From: Thozetella sp. PMI_491
Taxonomy: Eukaryota > Ascomycota > Sordariomycetes > Chaetosphaeriales > Chaetosphaeriaceae
Reading direction: 5' to 3'
DNA: 64,000 bases
Assembly: GCA_021432635.1 (NCBI GenBank)
Contig: MU270048.1
Location: forward strand, 434,001 to 498,000
In this document: in pieces, positions 10,873-22,537 of the stretch
How the letters are laid out: each line of letters begins with the position of its first letter
How positions within the stretch are numbered: position 1 is the stretch's first letter
Notes under the pieces: model-generated
Database searches by the model: none
What the model saw: the letters and a program-made list of their open reading frames with translations, nothing else
Told to the model about the DNA's origin: nothing
Made by a program: the position numbers and the translations under genes

Positions 10873-11935
10873 AAGGGGTTGGGCATACCAAAGTCCCATG
10901 GACTCCGGGCACCAGGCAGCAGTTTAGTGAAGGCATTTTGTACATTAGCCTTCGCGAATCGATCGTCAGATAGAGTGGATATAGATGTCAGAGCCACGCG
11001 TCCATCGGCGGAGGGAGTCGGGGAATCAGGCTGGGCCGGTAGCACGCCTGCCCTGCTTCACCCTTCCATCTCCGTGATCCTGTTCCAACCAGCCTCGGGA
11101 TCCATTGTTCTCGGCGGCCTGAGGCCGCTAACTTCGGCTGCTACTCCTCCGCAGCGCGAGTGCTATTGTGCTTTACCAGGACCCAACATCGAAGGCAGGC
11201 TAGGGGTATTCTCCCTCACTTCGGAGCACAAGAGTTCTTCAACGGAGTGCCTGAGATCTTTATTTCGAAGGCTATTGAAACCGGCCATGGTGTCATAAGT
11301 TCATTCTAAGATCTAGGTAAGATTATAGTCAGAAAACTCGAATTGCACAATTGGGGGAGTGGCTATAATGGCTGGCCTTCTTGTCCAACACTACCTAGGC
11401 TTTCTGTGCCGAACTTGTATCAACTCAAATGTTGATGCCTCCTGCACCCAATCTACATTCCCAACCATACTTCAAGGTCATGACGCTGCCGAGGATTCGG
11501 GATGAATAGAAACAACTTTCTTCTGGGCGTTTAGGACACCAGTGTCAAAAACGACTCGATAGCTATCTATCCTATCCATTCTGTTGACATGCCGTCGTAA
11601 CGCAGAGATGCTAGCAAACAATTTGCCAAGTTCAATGTGCAACACCTGTGCCAAGAACCCCCGTTTCTCTCCTGACGATCATGGCACACGCCACCTTCCC
11701 GGCCCTCCTCGCGAATACGGTGACAAGTTAATAAATGGGACTTCTTTCTCCCAAGTTCCTGCTGTATCCCACACGGTTGCTATCACGCCACCCCATTCCC
11801 TCGTCCGCCATGTCCATGGACATGCGCATGAGTTTCTCATTCTCTTGTAAACAGGTGATGCCATGATACTGACGTCTTGGTCGAATACCGAGCCGGTAAA
11901 TCGTCCTCATGGCTCACCATTTACTAAAGTCTGTC
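10873..11935. other. Intergenic between convergent genes
   Basis: Holds the 3' ends of pex11 and of the minus-strand membrane protein. Small open frames (for example 10879-11298) start right after the pex11 stop and show no coding bias. No repeat recognised. Confidence 0.5.
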
Positions 11936-12719
11936 TTAAGCCGCGATGGAGACAGGAGCAGTCGATCGGCTCTGGCGAGCGGCTGCGTCCTGCGGCAACC
12001 GGATCCGAGAGGTACGGTCAGGATACTCGTCCGAGTAGAGGTGAATGAGAGCCGGGCGAAAGGCTTTGAAGTGCGCTGCAAAGCCAATGATCATCTGAAA
12101 AGCTCTAAGGGGGGTCAAGTCAGCGTAAGGGATTAAGAGACGAGCCGTCCATCCGTCTGGCTAAGCAGACTTACCCGGTTATGAAGCCAAAGGCCAGGCC
12201 GACCGGCCGGTATCGCTTGTCCCAGTAACCCCAGGTGCTAACAGCAACTATCGCGGCAATGACGAGCCCTAGGCCAAGGGCAACATCAAAGATCCAAAGG
12301 ATGCGAACGCTATCCTTGGGCGGCGGCTTAGCTCCGTCGTCGTCGTCTGCGTAGGCAGCACGGCGGTCGTCATCGTCCGGACCGCATGTGCACCAGAAGA
12401 AGCCAATCTCGCAGTGGAAGCTGGGGCCGTGCTTCTTTGACTTGCCTCGCCTCCACAAGATCAAAAGTACGTTCCAGAATAAGATAACCCAAAGAAATAC
12501 AAACTGGGCGATGGCGGCGCCCCGACCAAGACCACCAGCAGCGTAGCCAATGGCCCCTGTTAAGGCGAACGCGGCAGTCAAGCAGCGTAGATAGGCAATG
12601 ATGTGGAGCCGAAACTTAATCGGCTCTTCATGGTCGTCGTAGTGCTGTGAGCTCGGTGTCAAGGGACGATATACCATGTTGGGAGCGAGCGGCTTGGGAG
12701 CAGCGGGAGGTGAGGCCAT
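11936..12719 (-). CDS. Four-transmembrane membrane protein, unknown function
   Basis: Two exons on the minus strand: 12719-12175 and 12104-11936, intron 12174-12105 (GTAAGT, branch GCTGAC, acceptor TAG), 237 residues. Without the splice the frame stops after GFITG; with it the fourth membrane helix is completed (LAFGFITGAFQMIIGFAAHF). Hydrophobic segments: about 50-72 (HIIAYLRCLTAAFALTGAIG), 78-100 (AIAQFVFLWVILFWNVLLIL), 148-170 (WIFDVALGLGLVIAAIVAVS) and 180-200. A Cys-rich acidic loop (FHCEIGFFWCTCGPDDDD) lies between helices two and three. The arrangement resembles MARVEL-type or other small fungal tetraspan proteins, but I do not recognise the family. Both termini are probably cytoplasmic; the C-terminal 40 residues are Arg/Gln/Ser-rich. 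Confidence 0.75.
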
Positions 12720-14828
12720 GGTTGCAATGGTGCAATGAGGTTTGGTGTAGTGGCTTGAGGAGTCTGCTCAGCCGTAGCTCTTTGCTGTTCCAACACAGCA
12801 GGGCAGCCTCTTTATTATGAGAACCGGCTGTTTTATGACATGGTGGGGGCTAGCAAAAGAAGGGGAGGGGCGATATGGTGGCCAATGATGAAGCATAATG
12901 AGTATCGTCGTAAAGCCCATGGCTGATATGGTTGGGCTGTGAAGAGGCGCTTGGTTTGAGCTCCTGGCAACCGGCATCCGTCCCACGGACGGGGGTTCCC
13001 AACCTCGTGGACCTGCTTAGCAACTTTTGGACGAGGTCACGGCTGATGACGAATGCTAATGCACTATGCTTGAGAGAGCAGTGCATGAGTGGCTTCTATC
13101 GACAAAGCGCTAACATAGCCTGACAAGAAACACTCAAGTACGCAGTACAAAGTTGCATTTGGCAGCAAGAATATGGGTGCCTAGGGGACATGCAGACGGG
13201 CAGAGAGCCAAGACTTGGGGAGTGCGGCACAGCACTTGCACCATTGGGCAATGTACAGCCAAGTGGTGTTGATGCAAACAATGGCGGCATCACAACCTGT
13301 CTGATAGGCCTAAAGAGTTGCTTCTCACCAACAAGCTTGCGTCATCTCCTGCTCCATAGTTGTTGATCCGGCGCCCACATGTCTCTTGCCTTCAATCGAG
13401 CTCAGATCCATCATCAGCGGTGAGCGCGAAGCCGCGATTCAGGCATCCCCCTTTCGACCGGCAACCGGCTGAGAGGGGTCGACAATCGGGTCCCCGACGA
13501 TACCTCGGTGGCTGACGCGTCTCGGTCACCACAGCCTCTACAGTAGGCCCGAGCCAAGCAATGGAGGGTAGGTTGGCCCCAGATTTGGGGAATACAGCAT
13601 ACAGTGCAGGCGGCTGGCCGAGCCGAGCGGTGGGTATCAAGCCCATCGGGAATCCATTTCAGGTATAAATCCTTTCTAGGGGCCCCGATTCGGCACTGGC
13701 TAAACCGCATGTTAACGATTTCGAAACCTGACCTGCGGGTTGGTTCCCACGAGGCTCCCTAGACAACGGTCAGGCTGAATTGCTCCAGCCCGCAAAAGAC
13801 CCGAATCTCTGTGAGAATCGCAAGAGAAAAGATGATATAGCAGGGCTCTCCTCATCCATGGTCGTTTGCAACACACACAACGGCCGCGCACAAGTATGCT
13901 AGTTGGCAAACCAGCGTTAAAATGGGCCAACGTCGAGTGAGCCAATGGAGCTGCTCCAAGGTTTGCTTCCCGCATGTTGCGTCCCTTGGACATTTGCAGT
14001 CTACCGTCTGAGGGGAAGCGATCCGAGGCTGGGATGTGGATTGGCGGGGCCAGATCCCTTTGGCAGACTCGGCAGCCGAGCCGGAACTATCGGTTCTTCA
14101 GGAAAATATATCGACCTCCAAGGAGCACTACTCGATCGGATCGGATGGCAGAGACCATGTGTATTTGGGACGGTAATAGAAGTATAGTCGGACAGTATGC
14201 TGGCCCAGCTCCGCCGCTTGCTAGATGCTGAATGCAGCACATTTCTGATCAGATTGGCAGATAGGCTTAGTTAGGCTAGCATCGTAGAGCTCCTTGGCTT
14301 AATTGGGCTAGGATAACGTTTGACTATCTTTTATACCGTCCAAATATTCCCGGAGGTCGGATGATGTCAATGGATGTTCGATTGCGTCGAACCTTAGGCA
14401 GGTACAGATTACAGAACCTTAACTGGGAGCTTAACAAGCGAGCCGAGAGCCAAGGGTAAGGGTAGATCGGCACCTCGGCGAGCTCCAGACGCCCCTGCCA
14501 AAAACGAGTGTGGGGCCCAACCAATCACCCCGCCTTCGCAGTGGCAGAAAAAAAAAAAGTTACGAAAAGTAGGCGGTGAGGATGGCATATCACCAGAAAA
14601 TACTGCCGCCATGTGAAATTTTGAAGACCCTTTCCCTCCTGCCATCTTACATAGCCTCGCCCTCGGCTTTTGGAGGCGTTGCACGAGCTGTCACCTATAG
14701 CTTCGCTCATGCCCGCCCCCCCTCCTTGGCTCTTCTCCAACAATACCTTGTCAACCGGCGACAAGGCCCTTCCTCCAACCAAGCCACAAGTACAATTACA
14801 ACCACAATCATCCTCCAACGCCGGTACC
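12720..14828. other. Intergenic, no supportable gene
   Basis: The 2.1 kb separate two outward-transcribed genes and so contain both promoters. Short frames on both strands lack ATG starts, introns or family resemblance. A CT/CA-rich tract just before 14829 (CCAAGCCACAAG..ACAACCACAATCATCC) looks like the SRP40 leader. The plus frame is open from 14670, but the better start is at 14829. Confidence 0.5.
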
Positions 14829-16199
14829 ATGGCCAAACCTGAGGCCAAGTCCAAGGCTAAGGCCAAGGCGGTCAAGTCCAAGACCTCCAAGAAGTCGGCT
14901 TCCGCAGCCTCGCAGGAACCTTCCTCTGTCCCGCCTGCCCAGCTAATGGACCTCGTCGAGAACTTCCTCTCCGAGAACGACTTCGCCGATGCTCACCGCG
15001 AGTTCACCAAGCACCGGGCCGTCAAGGGGTGGCACAAGACCAAGGCGACCAAGAAGAGCGCCCCCCACCACAGCTCCCTCGCCACTGTTTTCCAGACCTG
15101 GGAAACCTCGCTCAGCAATGGCGGAGAGCAGTCCGTCAAGGTCGCAGCCAGCAAAGTCACCAAAGTCAGCAGCAGCGAGGACAGCGACAGCGGTAGCGAG
15201 AGCGACGACGAGAGCAGCAGCAGCGATGAGTCCAGCTCGGGAAGTGAGGATGAGGACGAGGATGTAGATATGAAAGACGTGGATGCTGCCGATGCCGAGA
15301 CATCGTCCTCCTCCAGCTCGGAGTCGAGCGACGATTCCAGCAGCGACGAAGATGAAGCCCCCGCTGCGGCGGGTGGAAAGGCCGCTGTGAAGGTCAACCC
15401 GTTGAAGCGCAAGGCCGAGGAGAGCGAATCCTCCTCCGATTCCTCGTCTAGCTCTGACTCTAGCTCTGAGGACGAAGCGCCCCACGCGAAGAAGCAAAAG
15501 GTGGCGAAGGCAGCATCCGAGTCGGAAGACTCGTCTGACTCGCCTTCTTCGTCCTCCGAGTCCGACTCAGACTCCAGCTCCGGCTCTAGTGACAAGGCCG
15601 AGACGAAACCCGGCCTCGGTAACAAGTCAGATTCGGACGACTCCTCAAGCTCCGAGTCAGAGTCCAGCTCAGAATCAGAGTCGAGCTCGGATTCAGACTC
15701 AGAGTCGGAAGCCGAGAAGGCTTCCAAGGTGCCGCTCCCCGAAGGCAGCGACTCGGACTCGTCCAGCAGCGACAGCGATTCTTCATCGTCTGACTCGGAG
15801 GATGATAAAGCAAAGAAGCCGGCGTCCAAGAAGAAGCCATCCCCACCTCTGGTGCACGAGTCTGACACCTCGGCCACGCTGGGCAAGACCTCGCCTCAGA
15901 TATTCCCCGTCTCCGAGTTCGCCCCCCTGCCGCCCGAGCCGTCGCTCAACAACAGAGGCAAGGGGGAGAAAAAGGGCCCGGTCACGCCCTTCTCACGGGT
16001 CCGCAAGGATGTCCAGGTCGACACCAAGTTTGCTTCCAACGCCTTCACAGGCTACGAATGGGGTCGCAAGGCCCATGACGACCTCATTGTGACCAAGGGC
16101 AAGGGCTTCACCAAGGAGAAGAACAAGAAGAAGCGAGGTAGCTACCGGGGCGGACGCATCGATACGGAATCATACGGAGGTATCAAGTTCGATGATTAG
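14829..16199 (+). CDS. srp40: SRP40/Nopp140-type nucleolar protein
   Basis: SRP40 is the fungal relative of Nopp140, a phosphoprotein chaperone of box C/D and H/ACA snoRNPs in the nucleolus. I choose the ATG at 14829 (context TACCATGGC, strong), which gives 456 residues; the frame is open for 53 more codons upstream. Order: Lys/Ala-rich start; a LisH-like helical N-domain at about 35-60 (LMDLVENFLSENDFADAHRE); a long central region of alternating acidic-serine clusters (SSSSDSSSEDE type, casein kinase 2 substrates) and Lys-rich spacers; and the conserved SRP40 C-terminal domain, PFSRVRKDVQVDTKFASNAF followed by YEWGRKAHDDLIVTKGKGF. It ends YGGIKFDD. No intron needed. The complementary strand shows a long Ser/Leu/Glu frame that is only its shadow. 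Confidence 0.93.
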   Translation: MAKPEAKSKAKAKAVKSKTSKKSASAASQEPSSVPPAQLMDLVENFLSENDFADAHREFTKHRAVKGWHKTKATKKSAPHHSSLATVFQTWETSLSNGGEQSVKVAASKVTKVSSSEDSDSGSESDDESSSSDESSSGSEDEDEDVDMKDVDAADAETSSSSSSESSDDSSSDEDEAPAAAGGKAAVKVNPLKRKAEESESSSDSSSSSDSSSEDEAPHAKKQKVAKAASESEDSSDSPSSSSESDSDSSSGSSDKAETKPGLGNKSDSDDSSSSESESSSESESSSDSDSESEAEKASKVPLPEGSDSDSSSSDSDSSSSDSEDDKAKKPASKKKPSPPLVHESDTSATLGKTSPQIFPVSEFAPLPPEPSLNNRGKGEKKGPVTPFSRVRKDVQVDTKFASNAFTGYEWGRKAHDDLIVTKGKGFTKEKNKKKRGSYRGGRIDTESYGGIKFDD

Positions 16200-19100
16200 A
16201 CGTATGCAATCGGTAGTCGAGGGGCCGAAGAGGTTTGGGAACATATTTCGTTTTCGGTTGGCCATGGTCTTTGTTAGCTCTTCATCACAATACCCACGGC
16301 GTGGCTCTTCCACGCATCATTATTCCGGGTTGTTAACTAGGGTAGAGATGTAAACGAATAGAGAAAAGCATTACCTATTCCTGCCGTGTGTGCCATGTGT
16401 CGAATATCCTCTGTTCAGTGACCCATGGCCACGACTGACTGATAAGCTGTTTTCTTTCAAACTCGTCAATGGGCGTTGAGAGCCATGCTATTCCCTTCGG
16501 GGGCCGGGAAAGCTTGCTCTGACAACCTCACCTTGGGCCAAGTCCAGCGCTCACCGTTCTTACCACATACAACTCTGGTAACTTTGTAACCAGCTAATCT
16601 GCCTTTCCCCCATCTTCTTCTGCCTATTTCAAATTTTCTCGGCAGTATTGATGTCTAGGATCATCGTAGCACCCGTTGGCAGCCTTACTCGTGATAACCT
16701 AAGTAAAATTTGGTCCTAGGGGCAGGCTTGATTGACACAGCCACGGGGGCCCGCTTCTTGTTCGACTGCCGCCTTGTATATGCCAGTGCCAACGAGACAC
16801 CACAAAAGTTTCTCTAAGAAGAGACATCGAGAATCTGCTAGCCCCGTTCTTGGGGTCAGCTTTGGCTCGCCCGTGGTGGCAATGCCTTGTCGGCACTGTT
16901 TCTAGATCCCGGACCTCTGGGGCTGGCATCATGAAGCGACGGCTCGTGGAGAAATGACGAAACTAACATCTCAATAAGTCGACACAGCCATGGAAGGCAG
17001 ACTGGGGGGCGTGGAATTACGGTGTAGGATGTTTCTGCCTTCCTCCGCTGCCGAGCCATCCGCCCCGGCGCTACTTGACGGTGCCCATGCCATCCATGTC
17101 CTCGGCAAATATGGAAGAAGAAGGAAAGAAGAGCCACGAAGTCATTTTCAGTAGCCCCTCTTTGTTCTCTGCGCTGTTCTAGAATCCGGAACGCTGGGGA
17201 CTTTGCGGCGCCAGGTTAGGTGGGTCGAAAGCGATGGCCTGGGGCAGTTGTCGAACGCGACCGACGCCCCGACAGCATCATTGCTGGATGCTGACCAGCT
17301 CGTATAATCAGGCAGGACACAGATATCGGAAATATGCCTACCCACTGTCCTGTGAACGAGGCTGCGAACCAGTTCTACTCAAGGAACGCCGCACATGCGA
17401 GCTGGAGCATATCCGATAGACTTCAATGACAAACAAACTAGGAGTATCCGCCGTCTCCGAGGCAGCATAAGAACCGAGATCCAAATTTCCCTTGTAACAA
17501 TATTCAAGAACCGTCCAATTTCCCTTCTTGGATTCTATCTAAGACGGGTCCTCGCCTTTGATGGGTTGACGGTGAGGCATACCGTGGGGCAGATCCGCTC
17601 CGTAGGATTATCGAGGCGAGCAATATGGTACTTGTGTCGAAAGCTCAAATTTGATATACGCTACAGATACAGATACTGCCGTCGCCTGCCTGTAGCCCAA
17701 GGCATCCTGTAGCACTGGCCTCTGTGCGGAAACTCGTCGCGGTGTGGCGGGCTTGGCTCGGACTAGCAAGCAGCTGCTCATGCCGATTCAGGGAGATCCC
17801 ATGCACGGGGAGATTAGAAGAGCACAGAAAGATAGATTCTGTGATAAGCGCGGAAGTTCCAAAGAAGACCTAAGGGCAGTGGCTTTGGGTAGCTCCCGAT
17901 CCGGCTTCACGGTATGCCGCCTTGGGAGAAGCCTGGCTTAGAACACGAGCGGGCACGAATCTCGTATCAGGTTTCCGGGCCAGAAACCATCGACTGCCCG
18001 AAGGAAAAGCAGTGGCCAAGACTTGGAAATGGCTTCCAGACGCTTTCCTCCAGATAGAAAGCCTTGTAGCCTCCATGAGGCCAGAGAAGGTTTCGGAAGC
18101 GGAAGGTGGAAGAGCGGTTCCCTCAGCACGCGCCGCCACGCCGATCCGGATATGAGCCGCCCCCCGTAGTCATATTGCCTCGATCTAATATCAAGATGTT
18201 GACAGGCAGTAGGGAGGTCGGGCGAAATTCGGGGGGCGGTGCAGGGCACCAATACCATCGAGATCCTACCACGTTCTAGGCAACCCACCGTGGTGCCGTT
18301 GCACTGGGTCCGCTAGGCGAGCCAACAAAGTAGTGGCAGAAGCTACCCCGACTATTCGGCCTCATTAGATTCGGCATAGCCCCCGCATAGGGCTTCTACC
18401 GTCACCCGGTACCAGTTTCCCTGAGCGGGTGTGTGGGGGGGGGCATAGAAAGACAAACCAGAGCCATCAGGTTCCTCCCCGTGCTCACGCTTGACTCTTC
18501 GGCGAGCGTGACGGGGAGGCGAACATGCGAGTGGAGTCTTGGGGGGAAGGCTTAGAATGCAATCCGTGGCAAAGTGGAATCTTGCGAACAATTACCATAG
18601 ACCTCTTTTTTGCCCAGAATGGCATCATAGCAGCACGGCAGGTGGCCGGAGGAAGGAGATGCCTTACTAGAGCCGGTGCCAGTGCCACGCCTTACAGGGT
18701 TCGGGGTGGGAGCACAAGAGATCTGATCCCGTGGCAGCCGGCCCCATGGCTAGCAGGGCAGCTCCCTCGATCGCGTGCTCTAGCGCCACCTGCCTGAGGA
18801 CTTGATGCAGAAAATATTCCAAGGCAGCCTGACACCAGGCCGGAGCGACCATGTTGGTGGCCTGCTCGGGTTGCCGCCCGTTGCAGAGCCTCATGGCGTT
18901 GGGACGATGCAAGGGGTCGGTCATTATAGTTTAGCTGTCCGGCGCCCTCAGCCCAAGCCCCCGGGGACCCCACATGAACCGCTATCCACCGCCCGTTGCT
19001 CGCTAACTCGTCGGCGGAGCCCTGGAGCCAGCCGCCGGAGATGGGGTGCGTCCAGCGAACCCATAGCTACGGGTGCGCTCCACCGCCTGGCCTGGGCAGA

Positions 19101-19501
19101 CCGACCGCAGCTGGAGCGGTCAGGATAGATACCAATGCGAAGAAAGGGAAGCAAGGGAAATGATGAGTTCCGAAGAGATACAGCGCAGGCCCAGGCCGCC
19201 GGCGGGGGGTTATTTTGGGCAGTTTGCGAAGGCCCGACGTAAGCAAAGGGTCCGCTTCGGCTTTTTGGGCTTCATTTCTCACGCCAGGCAGCGCTGGGCA
19301 TGGCTTTGCAACACCGGGTGGTGAGCATGCCGCAGTTGGGTCTCATGAAGCCAGAGGCGCTGCATGTCACAGGTGAGAAGCGAAGCGGCCGGAGTGAGCC
19401 TTGAGAGCTCGCGATGAATCGAGCTGTCGAACTGGGTGAGATTCTTTCTTCGCGCTCCCCAGGTCTCTAAGGCCCTAGGCCTCCAGGCCCCCAGGCAAGG
19501 C

Positions 19502-19526
19502 GGGGGGGAGGGAAAGGGGGGGGGGG
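19502..19526 (+). repeat. Guanine-run tract, G-quadruplex candidate
   Basis: Runs of 7, 3 and 11 guanines are separated by A and AAA. Four or more G3 blocks are available, so a quadruplex is possible. Function is unknown; it lies about 770 bp upstream of the ADGF start. Confidence 0.5.
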
Positions 19527-19550
19527 ATTGAGACATGGCTCTACGGAGAG

Positions 19551-19574
19551 TACCTTAGGTAGGTAGCTAAGGTA
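19551..19574. repeat. Perfect 8-bp inverted repeat TACCTTAG/CTAAGGTA
   Basis: Arms 19551-19558 and 19567-19574 flank GTAGGTAG. Related ACCTTAGGTA-like strings occur near 46714-46737 and 53519-53568, so this is one of several dispersed short palindromes in the intergenic DNA. Confidence 0.6.
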
Positions 19575-20290
19575 GAGAAGCATGAGAAGCATGAGGGCAG
19601 CCAAAGTTTGGGCCCCGCCAATACGGAAGCCACCCAGCCCACCAGTCAGCCTTATCCTGTTCCCAATTGTGCACTTCCACGTGCCAATCAGAGTCACCAG
19701 GACTCTGGGCACAGCCCCTGCCACTGCCCTCACCTGCGGGAGTCCATCTGCTTGTCTGGCTCGCCTGGCTTGCCTGGGTAAGGGAGCCAGCCCCGCGCCT
19801 TCCCTACAGTCAATCGGCGGCTAGCCCATGCCGGACGGGCAGCCTAGAGCTCTCGAGCAAGCACACACCACAGTGTTGCACAGTCACAGTCGCCGTCGCC
19901 GTCCGTCTTTGCTAGAGCCTGGTTTCCATAATAACCACCAGTGCCTGTCTCACACGTCCGCCTCCGCACTCTCTCGACTTTCTAATCTTGATTCGGCCCT
20001 CTCCAGACCGTGACAACCGACCGCGCCTTCACCGGGACGGCCTCATTGCTTCGCGCATCAAACTCACCTTCCGCCTCACCGTGTCGCGACCAGAGCCGCA
20101 AGGCTGCAGGCCGCTTCGCATCACCGTCTCGCATCACCGTCTCGCATCCCCGCCTCTCCAGAATCGCGCGCGCTCACGCTCACGCTCAGGCACCCACCTC
20201 TTACCCACTTCTCATTCCATCTCCAAACACCCCGCCAACACCTCTCAAGCTGTCGCCCCTCCGAGAGCTGGATGGTCCCCGCTCGCCCCC

Positions 20291-22537
20291 ATGGGTGGCT
20301 ACTGTAGTGTTGACAAAGAGGACGCCAGCCATGCTGAAAAGGATACGCAGAACCTCCAACACAGTCCTTCGAAACTGGTCAAGAAGCCTCAGCACCACAC
20401 GCACCGCGCACCTTTTGCTGACGATCGCGGCAGCAAACCTAGCGCCGCGATGGATCCGGACCAGTATCACCTCGTCGACGCCCTGGATGAGGTGATCGAG
20501 TCGGACGCGAGGCGCGGCGGGAACGCACGGGCGAATGACGCCAAGCGCCACAAGCCTCGCCGGCCACGGACCGCGACGGTGCTCGAGGGAGCCGAGTTCC
20601 GGGAGGACCCGCGGGACTCGCTCAGCGCCGACTACTTCCGCCAGCGTGCCGAGGTCCAGAACCGGGAGAAGGCCCTGGCCTTCGACTATCAGTGCCGGAA
20701 GCGGGCTTCGGAAGTCCAGGAGCTCGCAGATCTGGTCCTGCAGGCCGTCCGGCGGGCCGACGACCAAGATGTCTACCAGGCCGCCGAGAAGCGTCCCGGC
20801 TACGCCGGCCAGATGCACCCGAGATTCATGGGAGATCACTTCCTCTCCAACGCGGATCTCATCGAGCAGACGAAGCTGTTCGCCATCGCGAGGAAGATGC
20901 CCAAGGGCGCCCACCTTCACATCCACTTCAACTCAAATCTCCCGCCCGAAGTGCTGATCAACATCGCCAAGGACATGTCTTGCATGTATATCTCCTGTGA
21001 TGTTTCCCTGGCGCCGGCCAGCAGCGTCAGGAAGCTAGAAGGCAGCGAGTACAACGCCTTTGAGATGTGCAAGATCCAGTTCCATATATTGTCCGGTCCC
21101 AAGGCGGCCGAGGGAAAGGTTGCGCCGCCCGGACACGTACCAAAGTCGGAGGAAAACAAGCGCACTCTGTGGCTAGGGGACATCTTTGCCGACGACTACC
21201 CTAACGAGCCTGAGGTAGCTTATCGGCCACGGATGAGGTTTGACAAGTTCCGGGTTCGCTTCGCGAGCCTCTACCCCGAGATGGACGTAGACGATTGGCT
21301 CCAAAAGAAGTTGGTCTTTCGGGAGGAAGAAGCTCACAACCTGCTCCAGACGGTACACGGGTCTGTTTAACCCACGCCCCCTTTTCTAAACCCGAATATG
21401 CCGCTAACAGCAAACAGCGCGTGGGAGAAGTTCAACGCCCGGACCCAAATGATGAAAGGGCTCTTCAACTACGTAAGGGCTTACGAAGAGTATACTCGCA
21501 AGTGCTTGGAAGATTTTGTGGACGACGGCATTCAGTACGCCGAGATACGCCCTAATTTTATGAAGGCTAACCAGCTATGGTCAAACGACGGCACAGAGCA
21601 GATCGACAATAGGGGAATTATGAACATTATCAGGTCGGTGTATGAGGAGTTCCGGACCAAAAATCCCGACTTTGGCGGGCTCAAAGTAATCTACTGCACC
21701 CCACGCTCCTCGGCGAGGGAGGACGTGGCTACTGCGCTCAAGGAGTGTCTCCAGTTCAAGCAGGAGTGGCCCAGCTGGATTGCAGGTGAGTCCTAGATAT
21801 GATCTTTGGAGAGGCCGGGCGTGTGGTTAACTCGTCTCCCAGGGTTCGATCTGCTCGGCGAAGAGGGAGAAGGATACCCCTTGAGCCACTTTGCACCGGA
21901 GCTACTCCAGTTTAAAAAGGACTGCAAAGTCGCCGGTGTGGACATACCGTTCCTCTTCCACTGCGCAGAGACGTTGGAAGTTGGAGGCCCAACCGACGGG
22001 AACCTGCTGGATGCCCTTCTTCTCGGATCCAAGAGGATAGGCCATGGCTACGGCCTCGACCGGCATCCCTACATCTTGGAGCAGATGAAGAAAAACAATA
22101 CTTGCGTTGAGCTCTGCCCCATCTCAAATGAGATCCTGGGGCTCACGCCGCGAGCCAGCGGCCACTCGATGTACAGTCTTCTGGCTCGCAACGTCCATTG
22201 TACCGTGAGCACAGACAACGGTACTCTGTTTAGGTAAGATCACTTGCTCCTGCCGCTCTGTACGGCTTTGTTGGCTGACCTGTGGCGTCTCCTAAGGTCG
22301 CGCCTCTCTCACGATTTCTATCAAGTCTTCGCTGGTAGTCAAGACATGTCTCTCCATGGCTGGCGGCAGCTCATTGAGTGGAGCTTCGACCACTCGTGCA
22401 TGGAAGACGACTTGAAGGCCCAAGTTCGCCAGGACTGGGAGGCGAGATGGAACGATTTTTGCCAGTGGATCGTCGACACGTACCAGGAAGACTATAGAAG
22501 GCACGGCAGTCAAGCCGGCTGGGCTATAGCCGCCTGA
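20291..22537 (+). CDS. Adenosine deaminase-related (ADGF/ADA2-type) protein
   Basis: A metal-dependent adenosine deaminase of the ADGF/CECR1 group, predicted to convert adenosine to inosine. Four exons: 20291-21360, 21418-21785, 21843-22233, 22297-22537, 689 residues; introns of 57, 57 and 63 nt with CTAAC/CTGAC branch points. The first splice uses donor GTCTGT and restores TVHGAWEKFNARTQMMKGLF. Predicted Zn ligands and catalytic residues are present: H210-x-H212 (KGAHLHIHFNSNLPP), H519 with E522 (FHCAE), G546-H547-G548 (RIGHGYGL) and D604 (VSTDNGTLF). The family's N-terminal PRB-like extension precedes the barrel. There is no signal peptide, unlike secreted animal ADGFs; instead the first ATG gives MGGYCSVD, with Gly2 and Cys5 as in myristoylated/palmitoylated proteins. 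A shorter form could start at 20450 (MDPDQYHL). Cytosolic or membrane-tethered purine salvage is inference. Confidence 0.9.

Larger units (their letters stand above)
16200..20290. other. Large intergenic stretch, no supportable gene
   Basis: About 4.1 kb with only short frames lacking codon bias. It includes a guanine-rich tract (19502-19526), a short perfect inverted repeat (19551-19574) and, from about 19850, a C/T-rich section leading into the ADGF gene that probably is its long leader (reading frame open from 19988 but with no ATG before 20291). No tRNA or transposon recognised. Confidence 0.45.

Noticed and set aside
14993-15886. Long minus-strand frame of 297 codons opposite SRP40
   Set aside because: It is the complement of the Ser/Glu repeat codons of SRP40; its Ser/Leu/Glu composition follows from that and no independent start or family is present.
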